A model generated the notes under the pieces. That model had not been told where the DNA came from. It saw only the letters and a list, made by a program, of their open reading frames with translations, and did not search any database. Position numbers and translations under genes: made by a program. This document shows, in pieces, positions 1 to 6,773 of a DNA stretch of 10,246 nt; the first letter of the stretch is position 1, and every line of letters starts with the position of its first letter. The DNA is taken from the NCBI GenBank assembly GCA_937876225.1, contig CALFIC010000172.1, forward strand, positions 1 to 10,246, read 5' to 3'. The stretch comes from an uncultured Chloroflexota bacterium. GTDB lineage: Bacteria; Chloroflexota; Chloroflexia; Chloroflexales; Roseiflexaceae.

Positions 1-431
1 TTGCTGAGCGAGGCCCGCTCAATCAGCACCGTATGCCGTGGTGGGGGCCAAGCCCCTTGCTCCGGGCGCACAATGTTGACCGTCGTGTTGCCATCGTTAG
101 GTAGCAAATAAAGTACCGTATCTTGCCACAACGCCGGCCCGAGCTGGATGCGCGCCGTCACCGCCCGCCGCCCTTGGGCTTGCGCCACGTTGTACGCCTT
201 GGCAACAGAATTCACCAATACATCATCGAATCCAGTTGTCGTGATTGTGGCGCTGGCCGGGTTTGTGCCAAGGAAGGCATTGTCAAGCGCTTGTTGCGTC
301 ACAATTAGCCCAGCGATAATCGTCCCAAAGGCAAATACTCCAATGGCAATGGACGTCACTACCAGCACCGTCCGCATCCGGTTATATGCCAAATCGCGTA
401 GAATTTTCTGCCATCGTGGTCGTAAAATCAT
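1..431 (-). CDS. ABC transporter permease, FtsX/MacB type (N-terminal part, cut by window edge)
   Basis: Reading the minus strand from the ATG at 431 gives 143 open codons with no stop before the left edge, so the gene continues outside the window. The protein starts MILRPRWQKILRDLAYNRMR, a basic cytoplasmic leader. A hydrophobic helix follows at about residues 22-46 (VLVVTSIAIGVFAFGTIIAG). The rest begins a periplasmic or extracytoplasmic domain (TTTGFDDVL, then RAVTARIQLGP). This order, a short basic leader ending in NRMRT then one helix then a large external domain, is typical of MacB/FtsX-type permeases. In known systems these pair with an ATPase to export lipoproteins, peptides or drugs, or to transmit mechanical force. 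Shine-Dalgarno-like AGGA lies at 436-439 and GGAG at 441-444 (minus strand). The gene is divergent from a TetR gene and its promoter carries a TetR-type operator, so repression by that regulator is likely. The transported substrate cannot be inferred. Confidence 0.85.
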   Translation of the reverse strand, partial: MILRPRWQKILRDLAYNRMRTVLVVTSIAIGVFAFGTIIAGLIVTQQALDNAFLGTNPASATITTTGFDDVLVNSVAKAYNVAQAQGRRAVTARIQLGPALWQDTVLYLLPNDGNTTVNIVRPEQGAWPPPRHTVLIERASLS

Positions 432-451
432 CGGTTCCTGCTCCGTCTATC

Positions 452-480
452 TTGACGAATACGATTCAACCAATTACACT
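452..480 (+). promoter_or_regulatory. Promoter of the first TetR gene
   Basis: On the plus strand a -35 TTGACG (452-457) and a -10 TACACT (475-480) are separated by 17 bp. The start of transcription would be near 487, inside the perfect operator palindrome at 478-497. This arrangement suggests negative autoregulation of the TetR gene. Confidence 0.55.
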
Positions 481-497
481 AAACCATATGGTTTAGT
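478..497. promoter_or_regulatory. TetR-type operator O1 (perfect 20-bp palindrome)
   Basis: ACTAAACCATATGGTTTAGT reads the same on both strands. It covers the end of the -10 element and the expected start site of the tetR promoter. It is the better of two related sites in this divergent gap. Confidence 0.7.
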
Positions 498-510
498 ATC
501 ACATGCGCAC

Positions 511-539
511 ATTCTACACCAAACGGTTTAGTTTTGCAA
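511..539 (-). promoter_or_regulatory. Promoter of the ABC permease gene
   Basis: On the minus strand there is a -35 hexamer TTGCAA (539-534), a spacer of exactly 17 bp, and a -10 hexamer TAGAAT (516-511). Transcription would begin near 504 and leave a leader of about 70 nt. The right-hand operator palindrome (513-532) fills the spacer, as expected for a repressed promoter. Confidence 0.6.
513..532. promoter_or_regulatory. TetR-type operator O2 (imperfect copy of O1)
   Basis: Read on the minus strand this is ACTAAACCGTTTGGTGTAGA, which matches O1 at 16 of 20 positions with the same ACTAAACC-N4-GGT-n-TAG frame. It lies between the -35 and -10 of the permease promoter. The centres of O1 and O2 are 35 bp apart. 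Confidence 0.6.
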
Positions 540-561
540 CAAAAAAAACAAGGGTACCACT

Positions 562-1200
562 GTGAATCCACCGACGCCCCCCAAATACAGCCAATTGCGG
601 CAAGAAAAGCGCAGTCAGATTTTGGCAGCGGCCCAAGCGTTATTTCTCGCAAACGGGTACAAACGCACCAGCATGGAGGCGATTAGAGCAGCGGCAGATG
701 TATCGAAGCCGACGCTTTACACGCATTATGCCGACAAAGAAGCGTTGTTTGGCGACGTAGTGCAGGCGACGTTTAATCAATTAGGGTTTGAGCGTTTTAC
801 AGGGGCACAACTAGAAACCCTGCCGATTCAAACGCAAAGCGAACTGCGTATCGTCTTGATTACTTTTATTACCATGACCATGCAACAGATATCGGATTCA
901 AATTATGTGGCACTACTACGGATTGTGATTGGCGAAATGCCCCACTTCCCCAATTTAATGAGCATCTTTCGCCAAAACGGTCCAACCCGAGGCTTGGCCA
1001 TTGCCACCCATTTTTTTGGGTTGGCATACCAGCAAGGCATCATCAAAGTCGCAGATGCTGATCTAGTCGCCCGCCTGTTTATCGGACCAATCGCATCGTA
1101 TATTTTAACTGATGGGTTATTACAAACCGGAGAACCCAAGCTTCCTGATAGTGCGCGCATCGAAGCACACATCGATCTCTTTCTCAAAGCGGTGTGTTAG
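562..1200 (+). CDS. TetR/AcrR family transcriptional repressor with AefR-like C-terminal domain
   Basis: This is a 212-residue protein. The start is a GTG at 562 with AAGGG at 550-554 placed 7 nt upstream. The N-terminal DNA-binding domain is clear: helix 1 at about residues 17-31 (RSQILAAAQALFLANGY) and the helix-turn-helix at about 36-62, ending in the family signature SKPTLYTHYADKEALF. The C-terminal part, with ALLRIVIGEMPHFPNL near residues 117-132, resembles the AefR-like ligand-binding domain. TetR proteins bind as dimers to short palindromes and release DNA when a small ligand binds. The divergent ABC permease and the two palindromes between the genes point to control of export plus autoregulation. 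The ligand is unknown. The alpha/beta hydrolase gene starts 65 bp downstream on the same strand and may be cotranscribed. Confidence 0.93.
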   Translation: MNPPTPPKYSQLRQEKRSQILAAAQALFLANGYKRTSMEAIRAAADVSKPTLYTHYADKEALFGDVVQATFNQLGFERFTGAQLETLPIQTQSELRIVLITFITMTMQQISDSNYVALLRIVIGEMPHFPNLMSIFRQNGPTRGLAIATHFFGLAYQQGIIKVADADLVARLFIGPIASYILTDGLLQTGEPKLPDSARIEAHIDLFLKAVC

Positions 1201-1220
1201 CGGTGTAGCGCTACGCCGCT
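1199..1220 (+). other. Small hairpin after the TetR stop codon
   Basis: AGCGGTGTAG and CTACGCCGCT pair with one G-U wobble and overlap the last bases of the TetR stop codon. No T-run follows directly; the nearest one (1241-1247) is 20 bp further on. It may slow transcription or protect a 3' end, but it is not a convincing terminator, so readthrough into the hydrolase gene is plausible. Confidence 0.3.
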
Positions 1221-1265
1221 GATTCACCTGCCGCCCTACGTTTTTTTCACAAAGAGGAGATACAA

Positions 1266-2078
1266 ATGCATACTCGTGACACCCTCCCCGCCCAGACGAC
1301 TGTCCACCATGACCTGCAGTATGTCAGTGCTGGCCAAGCCCGCCACACCCTCGACCTCTACATCCCCGCTGCGCCCACCCCCATGCCGGTGATTATCTGG
1401 ATTCATGGCGGAGCTTTTCGGATGGGGAGCAAAGCTGACCGCGTACCGCTCGCCATGCTCGACCAAGGCTACGCCATCGTGGCCATCAACTATCGCCTCA
1501 GCCAGCACGCCATATTCCCGGCCCAAATCGAAGATTGCAAAGCGGCCGTGCGTTGGGTGCGGGCTCATGCCACCCAGTACAATTTCGACAGCTCGCGCAT
1601 CATCGCCTGGGGCGAATCGGCCGGCGGTCACCTCGCCAGTATGCTGGGGACCAGCGGGCATGTCACACGCTGGGAAGTCGGCGAACACCTCGACTATCCA
1701 AGCACCGTCACCGCCGTGGTTGATTTCTATGGCCCGACGGATTTTTTGCAGATGGATAGTCAGCGCCTGCCCACGGGGATGACCCACGACGACGCAGATT
1801 CGCCCGAATCCGAATTAGTGGGTGGTGCCATCCAAGCCCATCCCGCAGCCACCGCCCAAGCCAATCCCATCACCCACATCACCAGCGACGCTCCACCATT
1901 CCTCGTCATTCATGGCGACACCGACCCGCTCGTGCCTTATGGCCAAAGTGTGATTTTCGTCGAAGCGTTACGTCAAGCAAATGTGCCCGTGACATTTTAC
2001 ACGGTGGCCGGTGGCGGGCATGGCGGTTTCAGCGATCCGGCGATTGTGCCCCTCGTCGACGCCTTTTTGCAGGCGTAG
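1266..2078 (+). CDS. Alpha/beta hydrolase (esterase/lipase, Aes/BD-FAE-like)
   Basis: This is a 270-residue serine hydrolase. The ATG at 1266 has a strong ribosome binding site, GAGGAGA at 1254-1260, spaced 5 nt. The oxyanion-hole motif HGGAF starts at residue 47 and the nucleophile elbow GESAGG carries Ser118. The probable acid is Asp220 in HGDTDPLVP and the catalytic His is His252 in GGGHGGF. This set and spacing fit the hormone-sensitive-lipase/BD-FAE type of short-chain ester hydrolases, which act on carboxylic esters such as acetylated sugars or small lipophilic esters. No signal peptide is visible, so it is probably cytoplasmic. It follows the TetR gene by 65 bp. Cotranscription is possible, and the enzyme might act on a compound sensed by the repressor, but that is inference. 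It converges on the ligase gene downstream. Confidence 0.9.
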   Translation: MHTRDTLPAQTTVHHDLQYVSAGQARHTLDLYIPAAPTPMPVIIWIHGGAFRMGSKADRVPLAMLDQGYAIVAINYRLSQHAIFPAQIEDCKAAVRWVRAHATQYNFDSSRIIAWGESAGGHLASMLGTSGHVTRWEVGEHLDYPSTVTAVVDFYGPTDFLQMDSQRLPTGMTHDDADSPESELVGGAIQAHPAATAQANPITHITSDAPPFLVIHGDTDPLVPYGQSVIFVEALRQANVPVTFYTVAGGGHGGFSDPAIVPLVDAFLQA

Positions 2079-2108
2079 TAGAGCCACAGCATGCTGCAGC
2101 TCTACTAC
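2075..2108. terminator. Symmetric hairpin between convergent genes (bidirectional terminator candidate)
   Basis: GTAGTAGAGC (2075-2084) pairs perfectly with GCTCTACTAC (2099-2108), and the middle contains a further self-complementary CAGCATGCTG (2087-2096). The left arm contains the hydrolase TAG stop and a second TAG. The right arm touches the stop codon of the minus-strand ligase gene. The hairpin can form in RNA from either strand. No T-run follows on either side, so it may act as a roadblock or RNA-stability element rather than a classical intrinsic terminator. Confidence 0.5.
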
Positions 2109-3178
2109 TACCCCAACATCCCATAGCGCGATGCGCCCAAATACAAAATCTCGCGCACCAAGTCAGCGTATGGGAGTTGGGCGGCATTGATTATCAATGC
2201 CAAATCGCTATAATCGGGGGCGATCCCAGGCAATGTATTAATTTCGATCAGGGTTGGGGTGCCATCAGTAGCGAGGCGGATGTCGACTCGCGACACATCA
2301 CAGGCCCCGATCGCACAATGGGCGTCGATGGCGAGTTGCTGGAGTTGAGCCGTCAAGGTAGCATCAATTGATGCCGGACAACGAAAATCGGCTTGGCCAG
2401 GCACAAACAAATCCATCACCTTGAGCTGGGCACCATACACTCCAGGAGTCACGGAATCAGTACTATCGACTTCGCTAACCGGCAAACGCATAAATCCATC
2501 GGCAGCATAACGGTCTGAAATGCGGCTATAACGGTGGGCATCAGCACGCCCCAACACGCCCACGGTAAATTCACGCCCGCTCAGATAGGTTTCGACTAAC
2601 GCAGGTTGTTGATAACGCTGAATGAGGTATTGGACGCGACTCCGCAACGCAGATTCATCCGCGACAATCGAGCCGGCATCCATGCCCATCCCCGACCCTT
2701 CACGGGCTGGTTTTACAAATAATGGAAAATGCAAATCAGCGCGTAACGCTTCATCCCCCGTGACAAATAATTGAAATGCGGCGGTGGGCAACCCAACGCT
2801 TTGCCAAATCCGTTTAGTCATGGTTTTGTCGAGGGCAATAGCGCTGGTGAGTACGCGCGATGCAGTGTAGGGGATGCGTAACAACTCGAGGAGTGCGGGA
2901 ATTTGGGCTTCACGGGCGTCGCCATACATGCCTTCGACGATGTTAAAGCAGATGTCGGGTTTGAGCTCGGAGAGCGTATGGGGCAAGCGCGCATCACCAG
3001 GTACAAACGTCACCTGGTGACCATCCAAGGCAATCGCCGCCATAATCGCATCGATGGTGCGGGGACTATCAAATTCGGCATCGGCATCCGGTACATCACT
3101 GGGGACTTCGGTTTGGCCTTTGACATTGGCAAGTATCGCCACATGCCATGGACGCAGCGTACGAACAATACGAGTCAC
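2108..3178 (-). CDS. ATP-grasp ligase related to D-alanine--D-alanine ligase
   Basis: From the GTG at 3178 the protein has 356 residues. That start lies 7 nt after an AAAGGGG stretch (3192-3186, minus). An in-frame GTG at 3184 is only 1 nt from that stretch and is less likely. In numbering from 3184 the ATP-grasp features are Lys158 in FVKPAREGSGMGM (nucleotide-binding Lys and Gly-rich loop), Glu198 in LVETYLSGREFTVGVLG, and the metal-binding Asp301, Glu314 and Asn316 in VDIRL and LIEINTLPG. These match Ddl enzymes, which join two D-Ala for peptidoglycan. The N-terminal half differs: the region at about 79-108 reads CFNIVEGMYGDAREAQ, then PALLELLRIPYTAS, instead of the usual HGxxGEDG loop. 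This marks a Ddl-like subgroup whose amino-acid substrate may not be D-Ala. No other cell-wall genes lie nearby. Cytoplasmic. Confidence 0.85.
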   Translation of the reverse strand: MTRIVRTLRPWHVAILANVKGQTEVPSDVPDADAEFDSPRTIDAIMAAIALDGHQVTFVPGDARLPHTLSELKPDICFNIVEGMYGDAREAQIPALLELLRIPYTASRVLTSAIALDKTMTKRIWQSVGLPTAAFQLFVTGDEALRADLHFPLFVKPAREGSGMGMDAGSIVADESALRSRVQYLIQRYQQPALVETYLSGREFTVGVLGRADAHRYSRISDRYAADGFMRLPVSEVDSTDSVTPGVYGAQLKVMDLFVPGQADFRCPASIDATLTAQLQQLAIDAHCAIGACDVSRVDIRLATDGTPTLIEINTLPGIAPDYSDLALIINAAQLPYADLVREILYLGASRYGMLG

Positions 3179-3240
3179 GTACACACCCCTTTCCGTTTGG
3201 GTGTCCCAAAATCATCCCGATAATGGATGTTTACAGGCAT

Positions 3241-3268
3241 AGTATAGAACAATTTTTTGGTTTTTCAA
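3241..3268 (-). promoter_or_regulatory. Promoter of the Ddl-like ligase gene
   Basis: On the minus strand a -35 TTGAAA (3268-3263) and a -10 TATACT (3246-3241) are separated by 16 bp. Transcription would start near 3234 and give a leader of roughly 55 nt before the GTG at 3178. It indicates that the ligase can be expressed independently of the glycohydrolase gene upstream. Confidence 0.55.
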
Positions 3269-3352
3269 TCAGCAAAATGAATCTTTTCCTCCGAAAAATA
3301 GTTCATATATACAACTATTTTACAAAAAACAACTGTATACTCTACAATGCTG

Positions 3353-3403
3353 ATACAGCAATCCCCCTTGTGATGCTACACGAGGGGGATTGCTGTATTT
3401 TTT
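3353..3403 (+). terminator. Long hairpin with T-run on the plus strand, abutting the glycohydrolase stop
   Basis: ATACAGCAATCCCCCTTGTG (3353-3372) pairs with 3379-3398 over 20 bp with one G-U pair and a loop ATGCTA. A run of six T (3398-3403) follows on the plus strand and overlaps the complement of the glycohydrolase stop codon (3402-3404). As an intrinsic terminator it points along the plus strand, although the gene it borders is on the minus strand. On the minus strand the hairpin forms equally well but is followed by CAGCATTG rather than a T-run. Confidence 0.65.
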
Positions 3404-5501
3404 ATGCCGTGACGGTGATTACCTCACACGCAATCCGCCCCTCACTACAGATTAACCCTACCCCACCATGCGCCAACGACTCATCAGTAGCCGTCAAAGT
3501 CACCCCTGCCACTTGCGCCGTCAGTTGATTGCCTCGGACGTCAATTTTGAACACATACGTCTGCGCTGGCTGCCAATCAAAATCTGATTGTGTGAGGACA
3601 GTGGTGACATCATCATATTGTTTGATGAGTGCCACACTGCCACCTGATTGAAACTCGAGCGCATAATAACGTCGCAACCCCTGCACCCGCACCGCCAAAC
3701 CACCATGTGCCAGCAAATGGGGGATAATCGTTGCGGTTGCACAGTAATCACGCCAATCTGCGGTCCCTTGACTAATCATCCCGGTGCCACTGTTTTGGGC
3801 AAATCGGAATGATTCCGGCCACTGCGGGTCCCACTGATCCGCCGCATCCACCCACGCCCGCCGCCATAATTTGCCGGCATGGGCAGGACGACTAAACGTG
3901 ACGGTCGGACTGCCACTCCAGGTCAAATAATCGACATACAACGTGCCGTCGGCACGAGTGGCACTGGTTATTTGCACACCTACGGCCATAATCGGCGCAC
4001 CATGGGTATCCGGGATTTGCCACTCGAGCGGAGCTGATGCTCCCCCGGTCAATACCAGTGTCGGGCCGGTGAGTGTTTCGATGGCGTCATCCGTACCATA
4101 GACGCGGATAATCAATTGTGCCGTAATCGGCTGTGCATTATGTGCATCTGCAGCTAACAACGTCGTCACTGTTTGCCCACTATGGAGTGTTGGTGATGCG
4201 AGAATCTGGTACGAGCTCCGGGTGTCGATACCATCAGGCGGGATAAAGGTCATGGTCGTCGCCACCGCACTTCGCCCCAAGGCTAACCGGTGGTACGTAA
4301 TCGCCAAGGCCGACGAATCGCCACCGTTATAACCCATCACATGACCAATGCTGGCAACGCCTTGGCTCTGGGGTGTTTCGTCGGCGATAAACCCTTGCAC
4401 GGCACCGGGCAAGCCAAAATGAAACCGCGCGCCATTTTTGGGGGTCACCGGGGGGAGTTGGTGCAAGGCCCGTCCCATATTGATGACATGAAAACTCTCT
4501 GTAAGCGCGTCGCTAATCGCTCGCCCGCCATCTGCAGTAGGCAGATAGAGCCGGTCAGCCACTGGCCCGCGCCAGTCGGGACCCGTATCAAACATACTAA
4601 GTCCGTTTTTGATGCCCAACAGACATCCTACATTGGCCGAATTACAGTCGGTATCCCAGCCAGCGGTATTGGTAATCATCAAGGCTTTTTGCAGATCATC
4701 GCCACCATACAACAACCCCAGATGGATCAAGGCATGGTTGGGCACCATGTGACAATTGCCGCCAAACTTATCGTAGCCGTATTTTTTGACAATCTCACGG
4801 CGGGTTTGACGCCAATCAGGGAATTCGTCGTGCCATTCCCGCATATCGGCGATTTGGCGCGCAATCACACTATCACGGGGGATAAACGTCACCGCGCAAT
4901 CGAGCAGTTTTTGCAAATCAGATTCCACAAAAGCCTGTGCTTCCATGGCGGCAATCACCTGCGCCCCATAAATCGCTTCGCCATCGTGACTAACACTGGC
5001 AGCTTTATAGGCCAAATCGGCCGCCAAGGCGGGGTCACCGGGAGCTACCATGGCCCAGCCATCAATAAAAATCTGTGCGCCGATTTGCTCTGCCACCACT
5101 TTAGTATTGAGCACCATTGAACCACTTCGGGGTGCAGGAATACCGTTTTTGAGGCGCATATAGGCCGTATGTTCGGTAGAATTCCCCATGCCACCCCACC
5201 ACAAAATCGTGCGTTCTTCGATCAGGTAATTCAGCCACGTCTGGCCGATTTGGGCGGCAGTGAGCTTTGCGGTACCACCATGGTCAGCCAAAGCCCGCAG
5301 AAATGTAAAAGTCCCGGTAATATCATCATCGGCCACAATCAACGGCATGCCCCGTTGGGCGTGGACGTAGTAGTTGACTTCGCCGAGTTCCGCCATAATC
5401 CGTTCGTAGCTCCACCCTTCAAATGGGCGGCCAAGATAGACGCCGATGATTTTGCCGAGCACACCAGCATAAACTCGCTCGTGATAATTAGAGGGGAGCA
5501 T
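3402..5501 (-). CDS. ADP-ribosylglycohydrolase family protein with C-terminal beta-sandwich domain
   Basis: From the ATG at 5501 the protein has 699 residues (MLPSNYHERVYAGVLGKIIG). The open frame continues upstream to 5750, but those codons overlap the divergent promoter region and look non-coding. The N-terminal half, about 5-345, is the ADP-ribosylglycohydrolase (DraG/ARH) fold. It shows the metal-binding DDDITGTF at 58-65, the family motif SHDGEAIYGA at 171-180, and the second metal motif GWDTDCNSANVG at 281-292. Classical members remove ADP-ribose from proteins or nucleotides using Mg ions, and many bacterial members have unknown substrates. The C-terminal part, about 360-699, is rich in beta strands. 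Its last 150 residues (GMISQGTADWRDY, RYYALEFQSGG, VGLICSEG) resemble a concanavalin/LamG-like sandwich of the kind found with sugar-active enzymes. There is no signal peptide. It is divergent from the dehydrogenase gene. The substrate may be a glycoside or ribosyl compound; this is inferred. Confidence 0.85.
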   Translation of the reverse strand: MLPSNYHERVYAGVLGKIIGVYLGRPFEGWSYERIMAELGEVNYYVHAQRGMPLIVADDDITGTFTFLRALADHGGTAKLTAAQIGQTWLNYLIEERTILWWGGMGNSTEHTAYMRLKNGIPAPRSGSMVLNTKVVAEQIGAQIFIDGWAMVAPGDPALAADLAYKAASVSHDGEAIYGAQVIAAMEAQAFVESDLQKLLDCAVTFIPRDSVIARQIADMREWHDEFPDWRQTRREIVKKYGYDKFGGNCHMVPNHALIHLGLLYGGDDLQKALMITNTAGWDTDCNSANVGCLLGIKNGLSMFDTGPDWRGPVADRLYLPTADGGRAISDALTESFHVINMGRALHQLPPVTPKNGARFHFGLPGAVQGFIADETPQSQGVASIGHVMGYNGGDSSALAITYHRLALGRSAVATTMTFIPPDGIDTRSSYQILASPTLHSGQTVTTLLAADAHNAQPITAQLIIRVYGTDDAIETLTGPTLVLTGGASAPLEWQIPDTHGAPIMAVGVQITSATRADGTLYVDYLTWSGSPTVTFSRPAHAGKLWRRAWVDAADQWDPQWPESFRFAQNSGTGMISQGTADWRDYCATATIIPHLLAHGGLAVRVQGLRRYYALEFQSGGSVALIKQYDDVTTVLTQSDFDWQPAQTYVFKIDVRGNQLTAQVAGVTLTATDESLAHGGVGLICSEGRIACEVITVTA

Positions 5502-5593
5502 CGTTGCACCAGCTTTCGTTTTGGTTGCGAATAAGGTTATTTTATCGTAAAAAGTTACCCTTGAACGCATCCATACTAATGCCCATACGAACG

Positions 5594-5602
5594 TGGTATA
5601 AT
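5594..5602 (+). promoter_or_regulatory. Extended -10 promoter of the dehydrogenase gene
   Basis: TGGTATAAT contains a consensus -10 TATAAT (5597-5602) preceded by the TGn extension. No -35 hexamer lies at the usual distance, which is acceptable for extended -10 promoters. Transcription would start near 5609, giving a leader of about 57 nt to the ATG at 5666. This excludes most of the leader in front of the upstream in-frame ATG at 5633 and supports the later start. Confidence 0.55.
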
Positions 5603-5665
5603 CGGCGTGTCTAAACCCATTTACCCATCCTAATGGAGCGGTCATACTCGCGAAGGAGCAGTTCG

Positions 5666-6715
5666 ATGAAGAGCGCAATACCCGCCACCATGGAAGCATT
5701 GATTTGGCTCGGACCAAGTCAAATGGAGCTCCAAACGACCGCCGTACCAACCCCAGCAGCCAATGAAGTATTAATCAAAATCGGCGCAGTCGGGATTTGT
5801 GGCTCCGAGCTCAGCGCCTATTTGGGACACAATAGTTTGCGCTTCCCGCCACTCATCATGGGGCACGAAGCCGCTGGTACCATCGTCGCTGGCAATGGGG
5901 TATTGGCCGACGGTACCGATGCCCACCCCGGTCAACGAGTCACGTTCAATCCCCTCGTCACCTGTGGGCATTGCGATCGCTGTCGGGCTGGCTTGGTCAA
6001 TTTATGTCGCACCCGTGAATTACTCAGTGCCCATCGCCCAGGGGCCTTTGCCCAATATGTGTGTGTGCCTGCAGATTTGTGCTGGCATTTACCCGCCAAT
6101 ATTTCGTTTGTGGCCGGCGCACTCAGCGAGCCTTTGGCCTGTGCCGTGCATGCCGTCGAGCTCGCCCATGCCCAAGCCGGTCACACCATGTTGATCCTTG
6201 GCGCTGGGACCATCGGGTTGTGCTGTATCGCCGCTGCCAAAGCCCGCGGTGTCAAACAAATCATTGTCAGCGACGTCTCTGACCAACGCCTCGAAGTCGC
6301 CCGCCATTGGGGCGCTACCCATACCATCAATGCCCGCACCCTCGATACCGTCGCCGCTACCCACGTGGTCTATGCAGGGGGCGTCGATATCGCCATCGAT
6401 GCCGTCGGTACCAGTGTCGTACGCAATCAGGCCATCAAAGCAGTCACGCCCGGTGGCACCGTCGTATTGATGGGGCTCCACGAAGACGAAACCAGCATCC
6501 CCACAAATTACATCATCCGCCAAGAAATCCGCCTCACCGGGAGTTTTTGTTATACCCGTGAAGCTTTTAGTACCGCTGTCGATTTGATTAGCCGCCATAT
6601 CGTCAAACCCACCCCAGAATGGCTGGTCGAACGCCCCCTCAGCGCCGGGCAAGCCTCCATCGAAGAACTCTTGGCCGGTACGGCCCCCGTCACCAAAATC
6701 GTCTTGATCCCCTAA
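5666..6715 (+). CDS. Zinc-dependent medium-chain dehydrogenase (sugar-alcohol/threonine dehydrogenase type)
   Basis: The chosen ATG at 5666 has GAAGGAG at 5652-5658 spaced 7 nt; the earlier in-frame ATG at 5633 has no such site. This gives 349 residues, normal for the family. The catalytic-zinc ligands are Cys45 (GICGSE) and His67-Glu68 (MGHEAAG), with Glu155 in SEPLAC. The structural-zinc loop has four cysteines at 100, 103, 106 and 114 (CGHCDRCRAGLVNLC). The Rossmann motif GAGTIG is at 179-184, and an acidic Asp203 at the end of the second strand (VSDVSD) favours NAD+ over NADP+. Such enzymes oxidise secondary alcohols, for example sorbitol, galactitol phosphate or threonine. It is divergent from the glycohydrolase and followed by a VOC protein gene 58 bp downstream, probably as one transcript. 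The exact substrate is not readable. Confidence 0.9.
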   Translation: MKSAIPATMEALIWLGPSQMELQTTAVPTPAANEVLIKIGAVGICGSELSAYLGHNSLRFPPLIMGHEAAGTIVAGNGVLADGTDAHPGQRVTFNPLVTCGHCDRCRAGLVNLCRTRELLSAHRPGAFAQYVCVPADLCWHLPANISFVAGALSEPLACAVHAVELAHAQAGHTMLILGAGTIGLCCIAAAKARGVKQIIVSDVSDQRLEVARHWGATHTINARTLDTVAATHVVYAGGVDIAIDAVGTSVVRNQAIKAVTPGGTVVLMGLHEDETSIPTNYIIRQEIRLTGSFCYTREAFSTAVDLISRHIVKPTPEWLVERPLSAGQASIEELLAGTAPVTKIVLIP

Positions 6716-6727
6716 ATTTGTGGGTGG

Positions 6728-6759
6728 GTGCCGAGGAATCAACGATGATTCCTCGACAC
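6728..6759 (+). other. Intercistronic hairpin just upstream of the VOC gene ribosome binding site
   Basis: CGAGGAATC (6732-6740) pairs perfectly with GATTCCTCG (6747-6755) around the loop AACGAT. GTG/CAC extends the stem across one C-A mismatch (6728-6759). No T-run follows; the ribosome binding site AAAGGA (6760-6765) begins at the base of the stem. It fits an mRNA-stability or translation-tuning element within a two-gene transcript better than a terminator. Confidence 0.5.
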
Positions 6760-6773
6760 AAAGGATGACGACC

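Noticed and set aside
3301..3312. Twelve-base sequence GTTCATATATAC shared with 10001-10012 near the second TetR promoter, as a possible common operator
   Set aside because: A shared 12-mer is expected by chance in AT-rich DNA of this length, and the inverted-repeat arms of the TetR site are not both present at 3301.
3313..3341. Plus-strand promoter feeding the hairpin at 3353 (TATACT at 3336-3341)
   Set aside because: A -10-like hexamer exists, but no -35 lies at a usable distance; the nearest TTTACA is only 11 bp upstream.
4290..5120. Long open frame on the plus strand (276 codons) opposite the glycohydrolase gene
   Set aside because: The minus-strand frame carries clear family motifs across the same stretch. 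The plus-strand translation shows no recognizable domain and is a shadow of codon bias.
5502..5750. N-terminal extension of the glycohydrolase by up to 83 residues
   Set aside because: The extra codons cover the divergent promoter region and translate to sequence with no family resemblance. The family-like N-terminus begins at the ATG at 5501.
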